Source: JAEKLB01 sp050249235
Lineage (GTDB): Bacteria; Actinomycetota; Acidimicrobiia; Acidimicrobiales; CADCSY01
Reading direction: 5' to 3'
Assembly: GCA_050249235.1 (NCBI GenBank)
Contig: JBFWQW010000002.1
Span: 1 to 64,000 of the forward strand
Length of the DNA: 64,000 nt
Made by a program: the position numbers and the translations under genes. Position 1 is the first letter of the stretch. Each line of letters starts with the position of its first letter. Shown in pieces: positions 1 to 7,510 of the stretch. The notes under the pieces are model-generated. The model was not told the DNA's origin and did no database searches. It worked only from the letters and a program-made list of their open reading frames with translations.

Positions 1-255
1 GCTCTCGCTCACGAACGAGCCGTCGGTCGCCTCGATCGAGTGGGCGGCCCCGTCGTCGTTCGTCCAGGTGACCGTCGCCCCGACGTCGACCGTCAGCGTC
101 TCCGGGGCGAAGGCGAACGAGGCGATCCGGACCTCGCTGCCCTCGCCGGCGCCGTCGGGCGGGCTCGACGCCCCGTCGTCGTCGCCACCACAGGCACCGA
201 GCCCGACGGCGAGGAGGGCGGCGAGGAGCAGGGGGACGGCGCGCGGTCGGCTCAT
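1..255 (-). CDS. Cupredoxin-fold lipoprotein, partial (C-terminus beyond window edge)
   Basis: Reading leftward from an ATG at 255, 85 codons stay open to the window edge. The N-terminus has a signal peptide (MSRPRAVPLLLAALL) followed by the lipobox LGAC, with the lipidated Cys at residue 22, then an Asp/Ser/Pro-rich tether. After this the sequence FAFAPETLTVDVG, then VTWTNDDGAAHSIEA, matches the plastocyanin/azurin-like fold; the His in AAHSIE sits where the first copper-ligand His lies in that family. The remaining ligands (Cys, His, Met) would be past the edge, so copper binding cannot be confirmed. It is probably an outward-facing, membrane-anchored electron carrier or copper-handling protein. 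The start is backed by an AGGAAGAG-like ribosome binding site just upstream. It lies upstream of, and on the same strand as, nothing else visible here; the neighbouring 404-787 gene is on the same strand with a 148-bp gap. Confidence 0.75.
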   Translation of the reverse strand, partial: MSRPRAVPLLLAALLAVGLGACGGDDDGASSPPDGAGEGSEVRIASFAFAPETLTVDVGATVTWTNDDGAAHSIEATDGSFVSES

Positions 256-403
256 GTCTCTTCCTACGGCGCCGGCCGCCCCGCCGGATCTCCCGCCCGG
301 GACCGGAAGCGTGTCCGGGCGGGCGCCGGGGGCGGCCGTTGGGCCCGCAGCCCGGCGGCGGACGCGCCGCGGACCGGCGCGGACGCGGCCGGGCCCCGGC
401 GCG

Positions 404-787
404 TCAGGCGTCGAGCGTGAGGCGGAGGCGCACGACGTTGCCGCCCTCGGCCTCGTCGATCACGAGGTCGTCGACGAGGGCGGTGAGCAGCTGGCGGGCG
501 AAGTCCTCGCCGGCCAGGCGGTCGCTCGCCCGCGTCGGGCCCACGTCCTCGATCGAGACCTCCAGGGCGGCGGGGTCGTGCACGCACCGGACCAGGATCC
601 GGTCGACGCCGCCGGAGATCACGGCGCTGGTGCAGGCCTCCGACACGGCCAGGCGCAGGTCGTCGAGCCGGTCGTCCGAGAGCCCCTCGATCGAGCCGGC
701 CACGGAGGTGACGACCGCCCGCACGACGCCCACGTAGGCGGGGTCGGCCGGGAGGTCGAGCCGCAGCAGCTCCTCGGGCCCGGGCAT
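404..787 (-). CDS. Anti-sigma regulatory factor, RsbW-like HATPase
   Basis: 127 residues, the size of a single GHKL/HATPase_c domain of the RsbW/SpoIIAB type. The N-box region reads RLAVSEACTSAV, with the Glu-Ala-Cys typical of the serine kinase family (usual form E-x-x-x-N); the Asn is replaced here by Ser/Ala, so ATP binding or kinase activity is uncertain. A later VSIEDVGP stretch fits the G1 box region (D-x-G). Family members hold a SigB/SigF-type sigma factor inactive and release it when an anti-anti-sigma binds. The gene is divergent from 859-1299 and the sigma factor, with a 71-bp shared promoter region. A TACGAT element on the minus strand at 795-800 lies 7 nt before the ATG with no Shine-Dalgarno, which suggests a leaderless mRNA. 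Its exact partner is inferred from context. Confidence 0.75.
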   Translation of the reverse strand: MPGPEELLRLDLPADPAYVGVVRAVVTSVAGSIEGLSDDRLDDLRLAVSEACTSAVISGGVDRILVRCVHDPAALEVSIEDVGPTRASDRLAGEDFARQLLTALVDDLVIDEAEGGNVVRLRLTLDA

Positions 788-794
788 CGGGCGG

Positions 795-800
795 ATCGTA
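795..800 (-). promoter_or_regulatory. Probable -10 element (TACGAT), leaderless start
   Basis: TANNNT hexamer on the minus strand, 7 nt before the ATG at 787. With the usual 6-7 nt to the transcription start the mRNA would begin at or next to the start codon. Confidence 0.45.
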
Positions 801-846
801 GACCCATGGCGGTCACCGGCTGCGCCGGAGCACCGGCGGGAACGCC

Positions 847-852
847 TAGCTT
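847..852 (+). promoter_or_regulatory. Probable -10 element (TAGCTT), leaderless start
   Basis: TANNNT hexamer 6 nt before the ATG at 859, with no ribosome binding site between. Together with the minus-strand element at 795-800 it forms a compact divergent promoter. Confidence 0.45.
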
Positions 853-858
853 CGGACC

Positions 859-1299
859 ATGGCCGGGACGGCAGGCGACGACGCGAACGGTGGGGGCTCG
901 ACCGGCGAGGCCGGCGGTGCCCGGTCGGGCGACGAGGTGCTCCTGACCATGCCGGCGTCGCCCGACCTGCTCAGGGTGGCCCGGCTCGCGGCCGCCGGCC
1001 TGGCCGGCCGGCTCGGCTTCAACTTCGACGAGATCGAGGACATGAAGATCGCCGTCGACGAGCTGTGCTTCGCGCTGGTCGGGGATCACGGGGCCGAGGG
1101 CGTCCTGACGCTGACCTTCCGCCTCGACCGCGACCGGCTCGAGATCGAGGGGATCGGCCGCTTCGACCACGAGCGGGCCACCACCCCGCCGGCCCCCTCC
1201 GAGCTGTCCGCGCTGATCCTCGACGCGGTCGTCGACGAGCACGAGCTCTCCCTCGTCCACGGCAACCCCCGCTTCCGACTCGTGAAGCGGCGGGGCTGA
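859..1299 (+). CDS. RsbW-like ATP-binding anti-sigma factor
   Basis: 146 residues: a Gly/Asp-rich N-terminal 25 residues, then a HATPase-like domain. MPASPDLLRVARLAAAG is the usual first helix of RsbW-type proteins, and DEIEDMKIAVDELCFAL is the N-box helix (canonical EAVTNAI), with the metal-binding Asn again absent. It is followed after 2 nt by the sigma factor gene, so the pair is almost certainly one transcript. In actinobacterial SigF/UsfX-type loci the anti-sigma gene sits directly before its sigma factor, so this is the best candidate for the direct inhibitor of the 1302-2060 product. No anti-anti-sigma (STAS) gene is in the window. Translation probably starts without a leader from the ATG at 859. 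Confidence 0.78.
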   Translation: MAGTAGDDANGGGSTGEAGGARSGDEVLLTMPASPDLLRVARLAAAGLAGRLGFNFDEIEDMKIAVDELCFALVGDHGAEGVLTLTFRLDRDRLEIEGIGRFDHERATTPPAPSELSALILDAVVDEHELSLVHGNPRFRLVKRRG

Positions 1300-1301
1300 C
1301 G

Positions 1302-2060
1302 GTGCCGCTCGACCGCACCGACCGGGCCGCGCTGGGCGTGGCCTTCCGGCACTTCGCCGAGACGCGCGACCAGGCCACCCGCGACGAGCTGATCCGGGCC
1401 CACCTGGGCCTGGCGGAGTACCTCGCCCGCCGGTTCACCAACCGGGGCGAGCCCCTCGACGACCTCGTCCAGGTGGCATCGCTCGGGCTGGTGAAGGCCG
1501 TCGAGCGCTTCGACCCGGACCGGGGCCTCGAGTTCACGACCTTCGCCACGCCGACGATCCTCGGCGAGCTCAAGCGGCACTTCCGCGACAAGGCCTGGGC
1601 GGTCCGGGTGCCCCGCAGGGTCCAGGAGCTGCATCTGCGGGTGAGCCGGGTGGTCGACGAGCTGTCGCTCGAGCTGGGTCGGTCGGCCACCGTGCCGGAG
1701 ATCGCGGCGCGGGCCGGCACCACCGAGGACGAGGTGATCGAGGCGATGGAGGCCGGCACGGCCTACCGCTCCACGTCGCTCGACGCCGGGCGCGACGACG
1801 ACACCGGCCCCGGCCTGCAGTCCCGCCTCGGCGAGGTCGACACCGAGCTCGAGGGCGCGGAGCGGCGGGCATCGCTCGAGCCGCTGCTGGCGTCGCTGCC
1901 CCCGCGGGAGCGGGCCATGCTCTACCTGCGCTTCTACGAAGGGCTCACCCAGTCCGAGATCGCCCAGCGCCTCGGCATCAGCCAGATGCACGTCTCCCGC
2001 CTCCTCACCCGGAGCCTCGCCCAGCTCCGCCAGCGGGGCGCCGATCCCGGCGATCGCTGA
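1302..2060 (+). CDS. sigF: RNA polymerase sigma factor, SigB/SigF/SigG family
   Basis: 252 residues starting at a GTG 2 nt after the upstream stop codon; an upstream in-frame extension exists but would overlap the anti-sigma gene. Region 2 is clear: an N-terminal AHLGLAEYLARRF, then the DDLVQVASLGLVKAVERFDP core-binding helix, then GLEFTTFATPTILGELKRHFRD for the -10 element. Region 3 (VPRRVQELHLRV, then TVPEIAARAGTTEDEV) and region 4 (LPPRERAMLYLRFYEGLTQSEIA, then QRLGISQMHVSRLL) follow. The order and length match SigF of actinobacteria, which control stress, stationary-phase or developmental genes. It is coupled to the RsbW-like gene upstream. The stop is 36 bp from the convergent dut stop. 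Confidence 0.9.
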   Translation: MPLDRTDRAALGVAFRHFAETRDQATRDELIRAHLGLAEYLARRFTNRGEPLDDLVQVASLGLVKAVERFDPDRGLEFTTFATPTILGELKRHFRDKAWAVRVPRRVQELHLRVSRVVDELSLELGRSATVPEIAARAGTTEDEVIEAMEAGTAYRSTSLDAGRDDDTGPGLQSRLGEVDTELEGAERRASLEPLLASLPPRERAMLYLRFYEGLTQSEIAQRLGISQMHVSRLLTRSLAQLRQRGADPGDR

Positions 2061-2096
2061 TCCCGCCGCCGACCCGGACGGGCCGGCCCGGGCGCC

Positions 2097-2570
2097 TCAG
2101 CGGCCGGTGGAGCCGAAGCCGCCGCCATCCCGGACGCTGGGGGGCAGGCGGTCGACCTCCACGAAGGAGCACCGGGCCACGGCCTGCACCACCAGCTGGG
2201 CGATGCGGTCGCCCCGGTGGACCTGGTAGTCGGCGACCGGGTCCGTGTTCACCAGGATCACCTTGAGCTCGTCGCGGTAGCCGGCGTCGATGAGACCCGG
2301 CGTGTTCAGGCAGGTGACGCCGTGGCGCAGCGCCAGGCCGCTGCGGGGCTGGACGAAGCCGGCGTAGCCGATCGGCAGCGCGACGGCGATGCCGGTGGGC
2401 ACGAGGGCCCGGCCGCCCCCGGCCACCAGCAGGGCGTCGGTCCTCGCCACCAGGTCGGCGCCGGCGTCGCCGGCATGGGCGTACGAGGGCAGGGCCAGGT
2501 CCGGGTCGAGGCGCACGACCAGCACGTCGAGCGATGCCGGACCGGGGTCGGACCGTGCGTCGGTCGGCAT
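2097..2570 (-). CDS. dut: dUTP diphosphatase (dUTPase)
   Basis: Hydrolyses dUTP to dUMP and diphosphate, keeping uracil out of DNA and supplying the thymidylate precursor. All five trimeric dUTPase motifs are present in the 157 residues: AGDAGADL (motif 1), PRSGLA (2), NTPGLIDAGYRDE (3, with the catalytic Asp and the sugar-stacking Tyr), GDRIAQLV (4) and GGFGSTGR (5, the C-terminal lid). The length is normal for actinobacterial Dut, with about 15 extra N-terminal residues. A minus-strand TAACGT at 2578-2583 lies 7 nt before the ATG, fitting a leaderless start. It is divergent from orn (80 bp) and convergent with the sigma factor gene. Confidence 0.95.
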   Translation of the reverse strand: MPTDARSDPGPASLDVLVVRLDPDLALPSYAHAGDAGADLVARTDALLVAGGGRALVPTGIAVALPIGYAGFVQPRSGLALRHGVTCLNTPGLIDAGYRDELKVILVNTDPVADYQVHRGDRIAQLVVQAVARCSFVEVDRLPPSVRDGGGFGSTGR

Positions 2571-2638
2571 CCCGTCGACGTTAGGGGCCGCGTCGAACGG
2601 GCCCGGTCGTGGCTCCCGGCCGTGGCGGGAACCTCGCG

Positions 2639-2644
2639 TACAGT
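2639..2644 (+). promoter_or_regulatory. Probable -10 element (TACAGT) for orn
   Basis: TANNNT hexamer 6 nt before the GTG at 2651, with no Shine-Dalgarno. This supports GTG 2651 as the orn start and a leaderless transcript. Confidence 0.5.
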
Positions 2645-2650
2645 CGCCCG

Positions 2651-3184
2651 GTGCTCGTCTGGATGGACCTGGAGATGACCGGGCTCGACCCCGACCGGCA
2701 CGTGATCGTCGAGATCGCCACCCTCGTCACCGACGACGAGCTCGAGATCGTCGCCGAGGGCCCCGACCTCGTCGTCCACCAGCCGCCCGAGGCGCTCGAG
2801 GCCATGGACCGGGTGGTGCGCGACATGCACACCCGCAGCGGGCTGCTCGCCGCCATCGAGGCCTCGACGACGAGCCTCGACGAGGCCGGCGCCGCCACCC
2901 TCGCCTTCATCCTCGAGCACGTCCCCGATGCCCGGACGGTGCCGCTCTGCGGCAACAGCATCGGCACCGACCGGCGCTTCCTCGCCCGCCACCTGCCCGC
3001 CATCGAGGACCACCTGCACTACCGCTCGATCGACGTCTCCTCGGTGAAGGAGCTGGCCCGCCGCTGGTACCCGGCGGCCCTGGCCGACGCGCCGTCGAAG
3101 ACCGGCGGCCACCGTGCCCTCGACGACATCCGGGAGAGCGTCGCCGAGCTCCGCTACTGGCGAGCCACGGTCTTCCGGACCTGA
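2651..3184 (+). CDS. orn: Oligoribonuclease (DEDDh 3'-5' exonuclease)
   Basis: 177 residues, close to the 181 of E. coli Orn. It degrades 2-5 nt RNAs, including pGpG from c-di-GMP breakdown, to mononucleotides. Catalytic DEDDh residues are visible: WMDLEMTGLD near the N-terminus (Asp, Glu), an Asp in GNSIGTDRRFL at about residue 104, and GGHRALDDI near residue 158 (His and final Asp). The GTG at 2651 is preferred over the ATG at 2609 because it places the exonuclease I motif at the normal distance from the N-terminus and has a -10-like hexamer 6 nt upstream. Its link to c-di-GMP is relevant because two GGDEF proteins are encoded later in the window. Confidence 0.95.
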   Translation: MLVWMDLEMTGLDPDRHVIVEIATLVTDDELEIVAEGPDLVVHQPPEALEAMDRVVRDMHTRSGLLAAIEASTTSLDEAGAATLAFILEHVPDARTVPLCGNSIGTDRRFLARHLPAIEDHLHYRSIDVSSVKELARRWYPAALADAPSKTGGHRALDDIRESVAELRYWRATVFRT

Positions 3185-3275
3185 CGGGCCCGACTGGACA
3201 GCCGCCGCCCCGCAGCTGCGGCCCCGAACCACCCCGCCGTTACCCTCGGGCGACGTCCGAGCCCGGGAGCGAGCG

Positions 3276-4331
3276 ATGCGGGAAGAGCAGGAAGAGGCCT
3301 CCGCCGAGGTCACCGAGGTCGCCGACCGTGTGCTGCGCCTCCAGCTGCCCATCAACATGCCGGGGCTCCGGCACGTGAACTGCTACGCCCTGGTCGACGA
3401 CGACGGCGTCGCCCTCGTCGACCCCGGCCACTTCACCGACGAGTCGCTCAAGGCCCTCGAGCGCCGGCTCGGCGTCGCCGGCCTGCCGGTCAGCCGCATC
3501 CACACGGTGCTCATCACCCACTCCCACGGCGACCACTTCGGCGGCACCCAGTGGATCGTCGACCACGCCGGGGCCAGGGTGGTCACCCACGCCGCCTTCC
3601 ACACCGGCTTCGAGGACCCCAACCACGTCTGCACCGACCCGTCGCACGACCACGACGTCGACACCACCGAGCAGGAGCACGTGGTGTCGTTCCGGGGCCC
3701 CACCCCCTGGGGCAGCGAGGGCTTCAGCGCACCCGACATGTCGCTGCGCGACAAGGTGCGGATGCTCCGCCACGCCCGTCGCCTGCGCCGCATGCGGAGC
3801 CGGCCGCCGCACCCCAACAAGCGGGTGCGCGACGGCGACGTCCTGCACCTGGCCGGCAGGGAGTGGTTCGTCCGCCACACCCCCGGCCACACGGTCGACC
3901 ACATCTGCCTGCACGACCCCACCGAGGGCGTGCTGCTGAGCGGCGACCACGTGCTGCCGACGATCACCCCCCACATCTCCGGGCTGAGCACGACCGAGGA
4001 CCCGCTGGCCGCCTTCTTCGCCTCCCTCGAGGGCGTGGCCGAGCTGGGCGTGGCCAGGGTCCTCCCCGCCCACGGCCACCCGTTCGACGACCTTCCGGGG
4101 CGGGTGAAGGCGATCATCGGCCACCACGAGGAGCGGCTCTCGCACCTGCAGACGATCTCCGCCGACCTCGGCTGGGCCTCGGTGGTCGACATCTCCCACG
4201 AGCTGTTCGCCCAGCGCTCCTGGGGGCGCATGGCCGAGAGCGAGACCTACGCCCACCTCGAGCACCTCCGCCTCCTCGGCCGGGCCGAGGCCCGGGGCGA
4301 GGGCAAGTCGCTCTCCTACCTCGTGCCCTGA
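3276..4331 (+). CDS. Metallo-beta-lactamase-fold hydrolase
   Basis: 351 residues from the ATG at 3276, which has a GGGAGCGAG ribosome binding site; the longer frame upstream overlaps orn and is not used. The zinc-binding motif THSHGDHFGG is present (H-x-H-x-D-H), followed by a 90-residue insert rich in His and Arg, then HTPGHTVDHIC and SGDHVLP for the remaining metal ligands, and a final His in LPAHGHPF. The last 80 residues look like the winged-helix tail seen in LACTB2-type and glyoxalase II-like proteins. The hydrolase fold is certain but the substrate is not; thioester or phosphodiester bonds are the common targets of relatives. It follows orn after 91 bp and may be transcribed from its own TACCCT-type promoter near 3240. 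Confidence 0.85.
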   Translation: MREEQEEASAEVTEVADRVLRLQLPINMPGLRHVNCYALVDDDGVALVDPGHFTDESLKALERRLGVAGLPVSRIHTVLITHSHGDHFGGTQWIVDHAGARVVTHAAFHTGFEDPNHVCTDPSHDHDVDTTEQEHVVSFRGPTPWGSEGFSAPDMSLRDKVRMLRHARRLRRMRSRPPHPNKRVRDGDVLHLAGREWFVRHTPGHTVDHICLHDPTEGVLLSGDHVLPTITPHISGLSTTEDPLAAFFASLEGVAELGVARVLPAHGHPFDDLPGRVKAIIGHHEERLSHLQTISADLGWASVVDISHELFAQRSWGRMAESETYAHLEHLRLLGRAEARGEGKSLSYLVP

Positions 4332-4407
4332 GCGGCGAGGCCGCGCCGAGCGGACCACCCCGGGGCCGGAGCGGCACGGCGACGGCGGGACCGAGCCGAC
4401 GGACCAG

Positions 4408-5139
4408 CTATCGACGGCCCGGCGCGGTGACGTGGGCCGCCACCCGGACCTCGCCGCCGACCACCAGCCAGACGTTGAAGTCGTCGCCGGCCTCCGGGTC
4501 GGCCACCAGCCGCACGTCCTCGCCGGCCAGCACCGGGCCGACGAACTCGAGCTCGACGGTCCGGGGCGGGAGGCCCCGGCGGGCCAGCTCCTCCTCGACC
4601 GGCGCCCACAGCACGGCGTTGTTCACGTGCCCCAGCGGGTCGAGGTCGGTGGCCCGCACCGGCCAGGGCCGCCCGTCCACGCCGGCAGGGGGCGGGCCGA
4701 CCGAGAGCCGGCTCGACACCGCCCGGCCGCCGGCGGCCCCGGCGTAGGTGCGCACGAACCACTCGGGCAGGCGGGCCGGCCGGCCGGCGGCATCGAGGTG
4801 CACCCACAGCGTGGCCACCTCGACCCGGGCACCCGACGTCGACGAGAGCGACGTGCGCCGCTCCGCCCAGCGGGCGCCGATGCCGCCGCACCAGGTCGCC
4901 AGCCCCAGCTGCTCGCCGAGGCCGGGCCACGTCGAGGCATGCACCACCGACCGGCGGGACACCCAGGGCGAGGTGGGGTCGAGCCCGGCGTCGTCGAAGT
5001 CGTCGTTGCCGGCGTCCTGCAGGATCCGGGCCAGCGCGTCGAGGCGGAGCCGGCCGGCGGGATCGCAGTCGCCGAACCGCACCGGCACCCGAGTCTCGAA
5101 GACCCGGCCCGTGGCCGGCCGTCGCACGAGGGCCTCCAC
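4408..5139 (-). CDS. Acyl-ACP thioesterase-like double hotdog protein
   Basis: 243 residues, two tandem hotdog folds. The first half has RVPVRFGDCDPAGRL (compare the R-x-x-D-x-D-x-x-G start of 4-hydroxybenzoyl-CoA and FatA-type thioesterases); the second half has ATDLDPLGHVNNAVLW, matching the catalytic D-x-N-x-H-V-N-N of plant FatA/FatB and bacterial acyl-ACP thioesterases. The family releases free fatty acids from acyl carrier protein or CoA in the cytoplasm. The substrate here cannot be assigned. The start is a GTG at 5139 with a minus-strand TACAGT 7 nt upstream (5147-5152), so it is probably leaderless. It is divergent from the MFS gene across 92 bp. Confidence 0.8.
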   Translation of the reverse strand: MEALVRRPATGRVFETRVPVRFGDCDPAGRLRLDALARILQDAGNDDFDDAGLDPTSPWVSRRSVVHASTWPGLGEQLGLATWCGGIGARWAERRTSLSSTSGARVEVATLWVHLDAAGRPARLPEWFVRTYAGAAGGRAVSSRLSVGPPPAGVDGRPWPVRATDLDPLGHVNNAVLWAPVEEELARRGLPPRTVELEFVGPVLAGEDVRLVADPEAGDDFNVWLVVGGEVRVAAHVTAPGRR

Positions 5140-5231
5140 CGGCTGGACTGTAGGGGCCTCGCCGGCGGGCGCCGGCGGCTCGGCGGGCCGGTGCCGGCGT
5201 CGGGCTCCCGTCGCTCGTAGCCTCTCCGCCC

Positions 5232-6440
5232 GTGGCCCGGGCGGAGACCGTCGATCGACAGCTCCGCCGCTCGGCCACGGTGGCCGGCATCGGGGACGGG
5301 ATCGCCGCGGTGGCGCTGCCCCTGCTCGCCACCCGCGTGACGCTCGACCCGCTCGCCATCGCCTCGGTGGTCGCCGCCCAGCACGTGCCCTGGGTCCTCG
5401 TGCACCTGGCCGGCCAGGCCGGCACCTACGACCGCCGGACGCTCGTCGGGCTGGCCGACACGGCCCGGGCCGTCGCCGTCGGGATCCTCGGCATCCTGAC
5501 GCTCACCAACGCCGAGACCATGCTCGCCATCCAGCTGGTCGCCTTCGTGGTCGGCGTCGGTGAGGCGTGGACCGACCGGATCGAGTCGGAGTCGTCGAGC
5601 CCCGGCAGCCTCAGCACCCGGGGCATGCTCGCCGTCGGCCTGGTCGGCTTCCCCCTCGGCGGCCTCCTCTACGAGGTCTCCCCCGGCCCGGCCACCCCCC
5701 TGCTGGCCGACGTGCTGGTCTTCACGGTGGCCTCCACGCTGGCGCTCGCCATCCGGTCGGCGGTCCGACCGAGACCCGAGCCGCGCCGGGCCCCGACGCG
5801 CCCCGGCCACCCGCTCATGTCCGGGGGTGGTCCCCTGCCGTCCGCCGCGGTCGCGCTGCTCGCCTCCTCGGCGGTGGCGTCGTTCGCCGCCAGCGGCCTG
5901 CTCGGCCTGCTCGTGCTGTTCGCCACGGCCGACCTCGGGCTCGGTGCGCCCGCCTTCGGCCTCCTCCTCGCCGGCCTCGCCGTCAGCACCGCCCTCGGCG
6001 GCCTGGCCGCCCCCCTCGTGGGCGAGCTGGTGGGCGTCAGGACCGGCGTCGCCGCCGGTCAGGTCGTGGCCGGAGGCGCGGTCGCCGCCGCCGCCCTCCT
6101 CGCCGATCCCGGCCGACCGTGGCCCGCCATCGTCGCCCTCGGTGCCGGCGCCGCGGCCGGCATGGCGGCGACCGTGCTCGGCCGGGCCCGGCTCCAGCTC
6201 GTGGCCGGGCCCCGGGGCACGGCCGCGGCCCTCCACCTCCTGCACCTCGTCACGTGGGCGGCGATCCCCGCCGGCGCCCTGGTTGCCGGCCTGGCGGCCC
6301 GCCACACGCCGGTCGACCGGGTGCTCGTCGGCACCGGCGGAGCCTGGCTCCTGGCCGCGGTCGCCGTGCTGGCCGTCCGGCGGAGCTCCGCCGGACGGGC
6401 CCCCACGGCGGGCAAGGTGCCGGTACGAGAAATCGTTTGA
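5232..6440 (+). CDS. MFS-type membrane transporter
   Basis: 402 residues with 10-12 predicted hydrophobic segments, dense in Ala, Leu, Val and Gly. The N-terminus (ATVAGIGDGIAAVALPLLA) resembles the first helix of major facilitator exporters, and a central polar loop with many Pro and Arg at about residues 178-196 separates two six-helix halves. No substrate-specific motif can be recognised; weak drug-efflux similarity is typical of such actinobacterial proteins. It starts at GTG 5232, with TAGCCT 8 nt upstream. The end is followed by 112 bp before the small ORF at 6553. Confidence 0.75.
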   Translation: MARAETVDRQLRRSATVAGIGDGIAAVALPLLATRVTLDPLAIASVVAAQHVPWVLVHLAGQAGTYDRRTLVGLADTARAVAVGILGILTLTNAETMLAIQLVAFVVGVGEAWTDRIESESSSPGSLSTRGMLAVGLVGFPLGGLLYEVSPGPATPLLADVLVFTVASTLALAIRSAVRPRPEPRRAPTRPGHPLMSGGGPLPSAAVALLASSAVASFAASGLLGLLVLFATADLGLGAPAFGLLLAGLAVSTALGGLAAPLVGELVGVRTGVAAGQVVAGGAVAAAALLADPGRPWPAIVALGAGAAAGMAATVLGRARLQLVAGPRGTAAALHLLHLVTWAAIPAGALVAGLAARHTPVDRVLVGTGGAWLLAAVAVLAVRRSSAGRAPTAGKVPVREIV

Positions 6441-6552
6441 CGGGTCGTACGAACTCGTGGTCCCCTGGCAAGGCGCAACGCGGCTCGGCACGACCCGCGA
6501 CGCCCGAACGAGACGAACCGACCGTGAACCAGCAACGAGAGGTGGTGTGACG

Positions 6553-6789
6553 ATGGCAGCGAGCCCCGCAGTGACGACCCTCATGAGCGCCTCCGCCCTC
6601 GTCGCGCCGCGTCCCGCCCACGTGTCGCCGTCGTGTGCCCCGGCCGTGGGCCCGACCTATGGCTCGTCCCTCATGCCCATTCCGAGCGGCGTCGGCTCCC
6701 GTCCGTGGACCAACGCTCTCGCCGTGAACACGAAGGCCGCCAAGGCCTTCCGTCACGGCCCCCGCCGGCTCCTGGAGCACTCGACCTAG
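6553..6789 (+). CDS. Small protein of unknown function (78 aa)
   Basis: I do not recognise this product. It is supported by an AGAGGTGG ribosome binding site 10 nt before the ATG, by an unbroken frame that ends 22 bp before a near-perfect terminator, and by its own 112-bp leader of lower GC than the flanks. The N-terminal 45 residues are Ala/Ser/Pro-rich with two Met-containing hydrophobic patches; the C-terminal 25 residues are basic and amphipathic (NTKAAKAFRHGPRRLLEH). There is one Cys. It lies between an MFS gene and whiB, and the terminator separates it from whiB, so it is a single-gene transcript. The transcript could instead be a regulatory RNA that also happens to contain the frame. 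Confidence 0.5.
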   Translation: MAASPAVTTLMSASALVAPRPAHVSPSCAPAVGPTYGSSLMPIPSGVGSRPWTNALAVNTKAAKAFRHGPRRLLEHST

Positions 6790-6811
6790 CAGCGTCGAGT
6801 CACCACCCCAG

Positions 6812-6849
6812 AGGCCGTCGGGACATCCCGACGGCCTTTCTTCTTTTTC
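6812..6849 (+). terminator. Rho-independent terminator
   Basis: A perfect 12-bp stem (AGGCCGTCGGGA at 6812-6823 with TCCCGACGGCCT at 6826-6837) is followed directly by TTTCTTCTTTTT. It ends the transcript of the small ORF and insulates whiB. It is the only textbook stem plus U-tract terminator I see in the window. Confidence 0.92.
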
Positions 6850-6912
6850 GCCGCCAGTCACACCACCACCCAGCCACCCGCAGCCAGCAACCGACCCCCG
6901 AGGGGAGCAGCG

Positions 6913-7272
6913 ATGTACGTGCTCGAGGAGAGCCGACAGGAAGAGGAACGAGGCGCCGACGGCGACCTGCGTTCGCTCGCCCGATGCGCCGAACCGGACA
7001 CCGATTGGACGAGCGTCTTCTTCTCCGAGGACCTGTACGACATCGCCCGGGCGAAGCACCTCTGCGGTGGCTGCCCGGTGCGGATCCCCTGCCTCTCGGA
7101 TGCGAAGGAGCGCCGGGAGCCGTTCGGCGTCTGGGGCGGCGAGCTGTTCGCCCACGGCCACGTCGTGGCCCAGAAGCGGCGCCGGGGCCGGCCACCGAAG
7201 AACCGGCCGGCCGAGGTGATCTGGATCGACGGCGAGGAGATCGTCGTCGTGCCCGCCATCCAGAGCGCCTGA
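6913..7272 (+). CDS. WhiB-family iron-sulfur transcription factor
   Basis: 119 residues. The four cluster-binding cysteines are at about residues 25, 51, 54 and 60 (C-x25-C-x2-C-x5-C, in LCGGCPVRIPCL), followed by the family's turn motif GVWGGE at about 72-77 and a basic tail with RRRGRPPKN that should bind the DNA minor groove like an AT-hook. WhiB proteins are actinobacteria-specific, carry a 4Fe-4S cluster and usually act by binding sigma region 4. The C-terminal half (VIWIDGEEIVVVPAIQ) is not typical of WhiB1-7 subgroups I can name, so no subgroup is assigned. The start at 6913 has a GAGGGGAGCAG ribosome binding site. It is monocistronic, with hairpins after it. Confidence 0.93.
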   Translation: MYVLEESRQEEERGADGDLRSLARCAEPDTDWTSVFFSEDLYDIARAKHLCGGCPVRIPCLSDAKERREPFGVWGGELFAHGHVVAQKRRRGRPPKNRPAEVIWIDGEEIVVVPAIQSA

Positions 7273-7289
7273 CGCCCGCCACCATCCGT

Positions 7290-7358
7290 CAGGCGGGCCG
7301 GGGTGACGCTCCCCTCACCGAGCCCCGGCCCGCCTGCCGCCAACGACGCCTGGCGGCA
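7290..7358. terminator. Tandem hairpins after whiB
   Basis: Two inverted repeats follow the whiB stop: a perfect 14-bp stem (CAGGCGGGCCGGGG at 7290-7303 with its complement at 7323-7336) and an overlapping 8-bp stem (TGCCGCCA at 7335-7342 with TGGCGGCA at 7351-7358). No U-tract is present, as is common in high-GC actinobacteria. They lie between convergent genes and probably end whiB transcription. Confidence 0.6.
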
Positions 7359-7429
7359 GAGCGCGGTGCTGCTGGCGGCGTTGGTCGTGACCGACGCCCG
7401 GCCGGGTCCCGTGTCGTCCCGGGCTGGGA

Positions 7430-7460
7430 CCTCACCGTGCTCGGCGTCCGAGTGGTGAGG
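7430..7460. terminator. Compound hairpin after the DUF4389 gene
   Basis: A 7-bp outer stem (CCTCACC with GGTGAGG) encloses a 5-bp inner stem (CTCGG, loop CGT, CCGAG). It lies 50 nt beyond the stop of the minus-strand DUF4389 gene and faces it, so it is the likely terminator on that side. The rest of 7359-7510 shows nothing else. Confidence 0.5.
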
Positions 7461-7510
7461 CGCCGCCCGCCGAGCAGCGGCCGGCATGCCGTGACGTCAG
7501 AGGACACCGG

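Noticed and set aside
6436..6460. TTGACG at the end of the MFS gene as a -35 element for the small ORF
   Set aside because: No -10 hexamer at a suitable distance; the promoter position remains unknown.
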